Shown here piece by piece: positions 58,733 through 64,000 of a stretch of 64,000 nucleotides of DNA. The stretch comes from Endocalyx cinctus (taxonomy: Eukaryota > Ascomycota > Sordariomycetes > Amphisphaeriales > Apiosporaceae). The DNA is taken from NCBI GenBank assembly GCA_001600455.1, contig BCKC01000011.1:833835-897834 (forward strand). The letters run 5' to 3'. The position numbers and the translations under genes were made by a program. Each line of letters opens with the position of its first letter. The first letter of the stretch is position 1. Under the pieces are notes generated by a model that was given only the letters and a program-made list of their open reading frames with translations, made no database searches and was not told the DNA's origin.

Positions 58733-59673
58733 ATGGGTTCTATTTCCACTCACATCCCTTTTCGCCTAGATGGCAAGGTGGCGCTCGTTACTGGCTCGGG
58801 TCGTGGTATCGGTGCCGCTATGGCCACCGAGCTTGGACGAGCCGGTGCCAAAGTCATCGTCAATTATGCCAGGTCCAAGGACTCGGCGGAGAAGCTTGTG
58901 CAAAAGATCAAGGAACTAGGAACTGATGCCGTTGCCCTACAAGCCGACGTTAGCAAGGTTCCGGAAACTGCCCGTCTGATGGAAGAGGCCGTTAAAGTCT
59001 GGGGCGGCCTCGACATAGTGTGCTCGAACGCCGGTGTGGTGTCGTTCGGACATCTTGAGGAAGTCACTGAGGTACGTTTATTTCACACATTTCCAAAAAA
59101 GTCGATATAATAGTTAGAACTTTCAAACAGGAGGAATTCGACCGTGTCTTCAGCATCAACACCCGCGGCCAGTTCTTCGTTGCACGTGAGGCCTACAAGA
59201 ACTTGAACGAGGGTGGAAGGATCATTCTGATGAGTTCCAACACGGCTCACGCTTTTGCTGTCCCTCGGCACTCTCTATACTCCGGATCAAAAGGTGCTAT
59301 TGAATCTTTCGTCAAGGTTCTAGCAATTGATTGCGGTAAGAAGAAGATTACCGTAAACGCAGTTGCCCCCGGTGGCACCGTCACCGATATGTTCCACGAT
59401 GTTTCTCAGCATTACATCCCGAATGGAGAGAAGTACTCAGCTGAGGAGCGGCAACAGGTATGTCTTGTTGTGCGAGAATATATTTTTCTCTCTGGTTAAA
59501 GAGAGAGAAAACAAAAATAAACGTACTAACTTTTGAGTTAGATGGCTGCCCATGCCTCCCCTCTTGTACGCAACGGATTTCCCGTCGATATTGCAAATGC
59601 AGTGGTATTCTTAGCTAGTAAAGAAGGCGAGTGGGTTAACGGAAAAGTTATTGGCGTTGATGGTGGATCTTAG
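58733..59673 (+). CDS. mdpC: THN reductase / versicolorin reductase-like SDR (MdpC type)
   Basis: Three exons, 58733-59071, 59131-59457 and 59542-59673, give 265 residues, exactly the family length. The cofactor motif is TGSGRGIG (20-27). NAG follows in CSNAGVVSF, and the active site has Ser148/149, Tyr163 and Lys167 in LYSGSK. The [11 protein letters not shown] segment after the second strand favours NADPH. MdpC and AflM relatives reduce hydroquinones, and in the emodin route this step leads with the dehydratase to chrysophanol. It shares a promoter with the dehydratase, matching the consecutive reactions. Small melanin-type naphthol substrates cannot be excluded from sequence alone. Confidence 0.9.
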
Positions 59674-60766
59674 ATAAAGGAGATTTCAACTTGAAATCTC
59701 AACATAAATGTCTCCTACTCCGGGCCTGACATAAAAAAGACTGATTACCTAATTAATTACCGTGATTTCCGGGAACGAGGTTATATGCAGTTGGGGCATG
59801 GTAATAGATATATATTTAGTGTTCAAATAGATCTGCTGGCATTTGTGTTGCATCCTGATGATATTTGTATTAATCTAAAACGTTCCGGCCTTTCGTAGAC
59901 TTTCGTTTAGAGAGAAAACAGATTCGGTAATAACGTAGTTATATACGGCGCAGTCCTTCTAGACAGACGTCGTGTTATAGATCTCAGCTGCTTAACAAAA
60001 CGTCACTGTGAAAGGAAATTCTCATTTACGGATGAGAATTGTTTTACAGCATGGCCGATATGGAGGAAATCGTTAAGTGAGAAAAGCATGAATTAATTGA
60101 TAAATTTAACTACCAAATCGAGAGCCACTGTATTATGTTGAATAACTTATACAGAGAGAAATAAGAATATGTCTTTGGTGTAGTCGTACTGTGAAACTTA
60201 GTTTGATTAATTACCAAATCTCGCCAAATTATTTACGATATACCTTGTATACGCGCAAAAATAATCCAGAGGGCCACGAGGAATAAAACTAACACATGTT
60301 ATAAATAACATCGAGACCGATACAACACCATGGCGACGATGTCGTATCAAATCTTCCCGAATACACAGGAGGCAAACTTGCAATTCCCGAAATCATCTGC
60401 GTCTCTGGTCAGATTCATAGGACAACTCTCCGATATAGACAGGCACGAGGTGCATCTACTTCTATGAATCGAAAGGGAGGTCAACATCCATTTATAATGA
60501 TTTTTAGAGCTTGTGATGCATATTTACATGATTGGTCAATCTCTTAGACCGGGTTGGTGAGATTGCTTCTACCCATCAATTTTATACCTCCGAAATAAGG
60601 TCCTATTCAGTCCTACTTCTCGGTCACATCATCTGTAGTTGTTTTTATTTTCAATTTAGTGTCCAATTGATGCAGTAACTAACAAGTGACAAGTAGCGAG
60701 AAATACTATTATATATAAATAAATCGAGAACATCACCCAAACAAAAAGTAATACGAGTTCTAACCC
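59674..60766. other. Convergent intergenic region
   Basis: 1.1 kb of AT-rich sequence between the SDR and thioesterase 3' ends. No gene seen. Confidence 0.45.
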
Positions 60767-61756
60767 TTAAAAACCAAACCATTTCCTCTCATTATTCCGA
60801 AGTTCAAATCCCACCATGCCATCTTCCGCTAGTTTCTTCAAGACCTCGTCCATGAACGGTTCTAAAGCTAGCAAGCGAATTTCCTCGTTGATCGTGTCTC
60901 CGTGTACTAGGGTAACCAACTCCTTCGTTGTCACGCTCACCCTTGTCCGTCCATCGCCGCGTATGCGTCGTAATGTTGCGAGCACGATCTTCTCCCTTCT
61001 AACCTTTGATGCTAACTCGCCAGCTATCTTGGCCCTAAGGTTCCCTATTACGTCGCCGTGAGCAGGGTAGCCTTTAGCGCAGTTATGTGTCTGCATCTCA
61101 CGCCAACTTGTAATAAGGGTGCCGAGGTCTTCTACTGCACTTGTTCCATGCCCAAGCACATTATCACCCGTGAACATTGCGTTCTCTTCTTCGAGAATGA
61201 AACACATATGATCGTGTGAATGACCCGGTGCGTGGATTGCACGGATAGTGGCTCCCTCCACCTTGAAAACCTGACGATCTTGAATGTCTTCTTGGTCTTT
61301 AGCTGGGGAGTTTTTGTATATGGAGTTGGATAAATGGGGATACAAATTTATCAGATCAGGTACGCCGCCAGTATGATCTCCATGCCAGTGCGTCAGTAAG
61401 ACATGAGATAATGAAATGCCTAAATCTTGTAATGTGGATTTAACAAGATCTGCCCATTCAGGAATGCCCTGACCAGTGTCGATCATAAGTCGATTTTCGC
61501 CGGTTCCGACAATATATGTATTTGTTCCTTGCAATGTGAACTATAAAGAGAGGCATTAGTTTATTCCGGTGATTCGTTCAAATTTGTGAAAATATCATAC
61601 TTTTCCAGGATTCTGTCCTAATATGCGAATAACATTGGGGCTAATGCGTTCTACATCGTTAAGATGAGGTAGCTTTTTTAACTGTCCGTCAAGATATTCT
61701 TCAAACACGCAGATATTTAAAGCCTTATTAATCTGCTGATAACCTCCTTCACCCAT
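60767..61756 (-). CDS. mdpF: Metallo-beta-lactamase-type thioesterase (MdpF/GedB, atrochrysone carboxyl ACP thioesterase)
   Basis: Two exons, 61756-61601 and 61540-60767, phase 0, give 309 residues. The metal-binding THWHGDH motif is at 102-108, with the downstream metal ligands in APGHSHDHMC and FTGDNVLGHG. In NR-PKS clusters lacking a fused thioesterase, this family releases atrochrysone carboxylic acid from the PKS carrier protein. It is divergent from the PKS gene across 928 bp, the usual arrangement for this pair, which supports both annotations. Confidence 0.93.
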
Positions 61757-62684
61757 CTTTACCAACTTGTATTGAGAAGTGAAGATCACCAATATAACAG
61801 AGAAAAACGAATCCGAATTAAGAATGGTGACGAAAGTGAAGATAGATAAAGGGTAAAAGGAACCTCAGTTCAGCAGAACCTCAGACTGGTATAAAATTGA
61901 TTAAACCGTCCTGGTTTTATCATGTGAAACCTACGCCGTACATCGCTAATGTATAATCATCCCCGAAGCTTAATCACCGTGACCCAATAGTGTTTTGAGC
62001 CGAAATCCCAAAGTTCTCACCACAAGACACTAAACCAAAACCGAAGTGGTAATACTGTGATAATATCAAATCCTATTTTTAGAGATCTCACTTGCATAGC
62101 ACATCAAGCATCAATTTTTCCCAAAAAGATCTATCTCCCGATAATCGCCTTTTACGGATGATTAACTAAGCACGCCACAAGCGTCTTTTAATCCACCATC
62201 TCCGATGTTCAGCTTCGGAATCAACTTCGTTCATGCTGCGGAATGGCAGGTCACCGAGATCAGAACGAGGAAGCCCTATTATCGCTAGTCCCTTTTCACA
62301 CCGCTCATCCGTTATTCATCGTTAAATGACCTGAGAAGGCATATGTAATCCTAGTGGTCATCGGTTTTCGGTTATGAATTATCTAATGTAGATAATCACC
62401 AAATAAACATTGAGACTGTATTTTGCTTCATATCAGATATGGAACTTTGTTATAAGGCTAAATGATTGCCATCCCGAGAATGGGAAATGTTCCGCATCTC
62501 CGTAAACCACATCCTCACGTCTTTTGTTTTTATTCTCTTTTATATAGATAACCTTTTCTCTTTGAATGATTTACTTTTGATTCTTGTTACATTATCGCAT
62601 CCCGGGGTAATATCCGGATACTATCTTTTGAATTTCTCTTTATCAAAGCAGTGGCAGTATCTGTTTCAGACATCACAAGACAAA
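61757..62684. promoter_or_regulatory. Divergent promoter of thioesterase and NR-PKS genes
   Basis: 928 bp. The sequence at 62201-62219 is an inverted repeat (TCCGA, 9 nt, TCGGA) that contains CCG-N11-CGG, a plausible Zn2Cys6 dimer site. Pyrimidine-rich sequence (62519-62540) and TATATAGATAA (62541-62551) lie upstream of the PKS start. Confidence 0.5.
62201..62219. promoter_or_regulatory. Palindromic CCG-N11-CGG site
   Basis: Perfect TCCGA/TCGGA inverted repeat near the middle of the PKS/thioesterase promoter. Binding by the AflR-like factor is inference. Confidence 0.4.
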
Positions 62685-64000
62685 ATGTCGTCCTACACTG
62701 CCACTACTTCGGTAGCTTCAGAGAGCTACTATATGAAACTCCTGTATTTCAGTAATGAGTTTCCCCGCGATGATACCTCTAGCTTGGCACGAAACTTGAA
62801 TATTCTCAGCAAGCAGAGACGACATCCCGTCTTGGCTCGTTTTCTGGATGAAGCTACCGAAGCTATCCGCACCGAGGTGCGACAGCTTCCCTCAGCTCGC
62901 AGGGCTTTGGTCGATCCCTTTCAAAGTATTCTGGAGTTTGCAGACAGGCATGAGCTACGTAAGAGCCACCTCGGTGCATCAGTAGATGGTGTTCTTCTAG
63001 TCGCAGTCCAGGTTGGTACTTTGATCCAGTAAGTGATCTAATTATAATTTTGGGACATCTCCTGCTCAATTATTAACATGAATCTAAAGGTACTACGAAG
63101 AGAACCCTAATAGCTACGATTGGGTATCCGCAAATGGGGCTCTCGCCGGTCTGGGAATTGGTTTACTCGCCACTTCCGTTGTTTCCCTATCTCGCAATGT
63201 TTCTGACTTGGCGCTTGCCGGTGCTGAGGTTACACGACTAGCCTTCCGTTTGGGTGTTGTCGTAGACCGTGTATCCCAGAATTTGGAATCGACAGACCCA
63301 AGCTCTTCCCCAAGTTCCTGGGCTTATGTAGTTCCTGATATTGCCGCTGAGGATGTGCAGAAGGAGCTAGATGCAATGCATGCCTTGGAGGTGGGTTTCA
63401 GATTAATTATACAAACCCATGCAATGAGACACAAAGAAGAAAGAAAAAGAAATTAACTAACTTCCTATAGAATACCCCTAACACTAGCAAGATTTTCATC
63501 AGTGCCTCGAATGGTTCTTCCGTCACTATTAGCGGGCCTCCCTCCAGATTAACGCACCTTTTTCGTGTCTCTGAATTTTTCCGAGGCCGCAAGACCGCCA
63601 GTCTTCCGGTATACGGAGGTCTCTGCCACGCCGCTCACATCTTTAACGACGAACACGTACAAGAAGTTATCGGCGACAGCCCGATGCTGCGACAATTAAA
63701 TACCGAAGCTTCGCCCGGCGTGACGTCTTTCTCAACATCCACCGGTGTTGCTTTTGCTGCTAGTAACGCGCGCGAGTTGTTTGAGCAGATCATCTCGGAA
63801 ATCATGATGCGCCATATCCGATGGGACAAGGTCATCGACTCCGTTCTCGAACAAGCTTACACCACCTCCGCTTCAACTACTCAAATTATGATTTATCGGA
63901 ACTCTCTCCCGATTTATGATCTCATGTCGGCATTCTCATCAAGGCAGGCCAACATGGAGACCACCACCCTTGACTTGATTGCACCTATTGCCGCCAATGT
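62685..64000 (+). CDS. mdpG: Non-reducing polyketide synthase, N-terminal SAT domain (gene runs off the window)
   Basis: Three exons are visible: 62685-63028, 63090-63390 and 63471 to the window edge, in frame. They encode about 390 residues that read as a starter-unit ACP transacylase domain (LLYFSNEFPRDDTSSLARNL; VYGGLCHAAHIF). Where SAT domains that load special starters have GxCxG, this one has GLGIG (135-139), with Gly in place of Cys. As I recall the family, this is characteristic of emodin/atrochrysone-type synthases primed with acetate. Ketosynthase and later domains lie beyond 64000. With the thioesterase next door, the expected product is atrochrysone carboxylic acid. Confidence 0.92.

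Noticed and set aside
1..64000. CRISPR arrays, insertion sequences and bacterial operon signals
   Set aside because: Not expected in a fungal genome, and no regularly spaced repeats or IS ends were seen.

Overview
The window comes from a filamentous ascomycete (Pezizomycotina). Genes are interrupted by short GT-AG introns of about 50-160 nt. It encodes a Zn(II)2Cys6 regulator, a cutinase, a 2EXR protein, an ankyrin protein with the fungal azaphilone-type N-terminus, and the start of a non-reducing polyketide synthase (NR-PKS). I cannot name the species. No tRNA, rRNA or CRISPR array was seen.

Positions 1-23,350 look like ordinary or accessory genes, with no sign that they work together: a GPI-anchored cutinase/CE5 esterase (+), an ankyrin-repeat protein with an apparent GC-AG intron (+), an HSL-type alpha/beta hydrolase (+), a SAM methyltransferase (+), a two-exon hypothetical protein (-), an M35-like metallopeptidase pseudogene inactivated by three in-frame TAA codons (+), an 8-cysteine secreted protein (-), a sulfotransferase-fold P-loop protein (-), a 2EXR protein (+) and a PQ-loop membrane protein (-).

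Positions 23,858-64,000 form a polyketide gene cluster. Its core matches the monodictyphenone/emodin (mdp) set of Aspergillus nidulans. It has an EthD-DUF1772 fusion (decarboxylase plus anthrone oxygenase), a questin-oxidase-like Baeyer-Villiger enzyme, an NmrA/AvfA-type reductase, an AflJ-like coactivator, an AflR-like Zn2Cys6 regulator, a scytalone-dehydratase-like enzyme, a trihydroxynaphthalene (THN)/versicolorin-type SDR, a metallo-beta-lactamase thioesterase and the SAT end of the NR-PKS, which runs off the right edge. Interleaved with this core are genes expected of a prenylated product: a DMATS-type aromatic prenyltransferase, a farnesyl diphosphate synthase, a secreted-type GMC oxidoreductase (XptC-like), an acyl-CoA synthetase-like enzyme, two paralogous retinol-dehydrogenase-like SDRs and a small ABM-fold protein.

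Inferred route: PKS plus thioesterase give atrochrysone carboxylic acid. The EthD-DUF1772 fusion takes this through emodin anthrone to emodin. The SDR, dehydratase and NmrA enzymes deoxygenate it to a chrysophanol-type anthraquinone. The questin-oxidase homologue opens the ring to a benzophenone. The ligase and SDRs may adjust the carboxyl oxidation state, the DMATS enzyme prenylates, and the GMC enzyme closes or oxidises the xanthone. The unusual points are that prenyltransferase, GMC and PKS genes sit in one locus (in A. nidulans the xpt genes are unlinked to mdp), and that an FPP synthase lies inside the cluster, suggesting a dedicated prenyl donor or a resistance copy. Four divergent gene pairs share promoters, and the thioesterase/PKS promoter carries a CCG-N11-CGG palindrome. 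At least two decayed coding relics lie between cluster genes.
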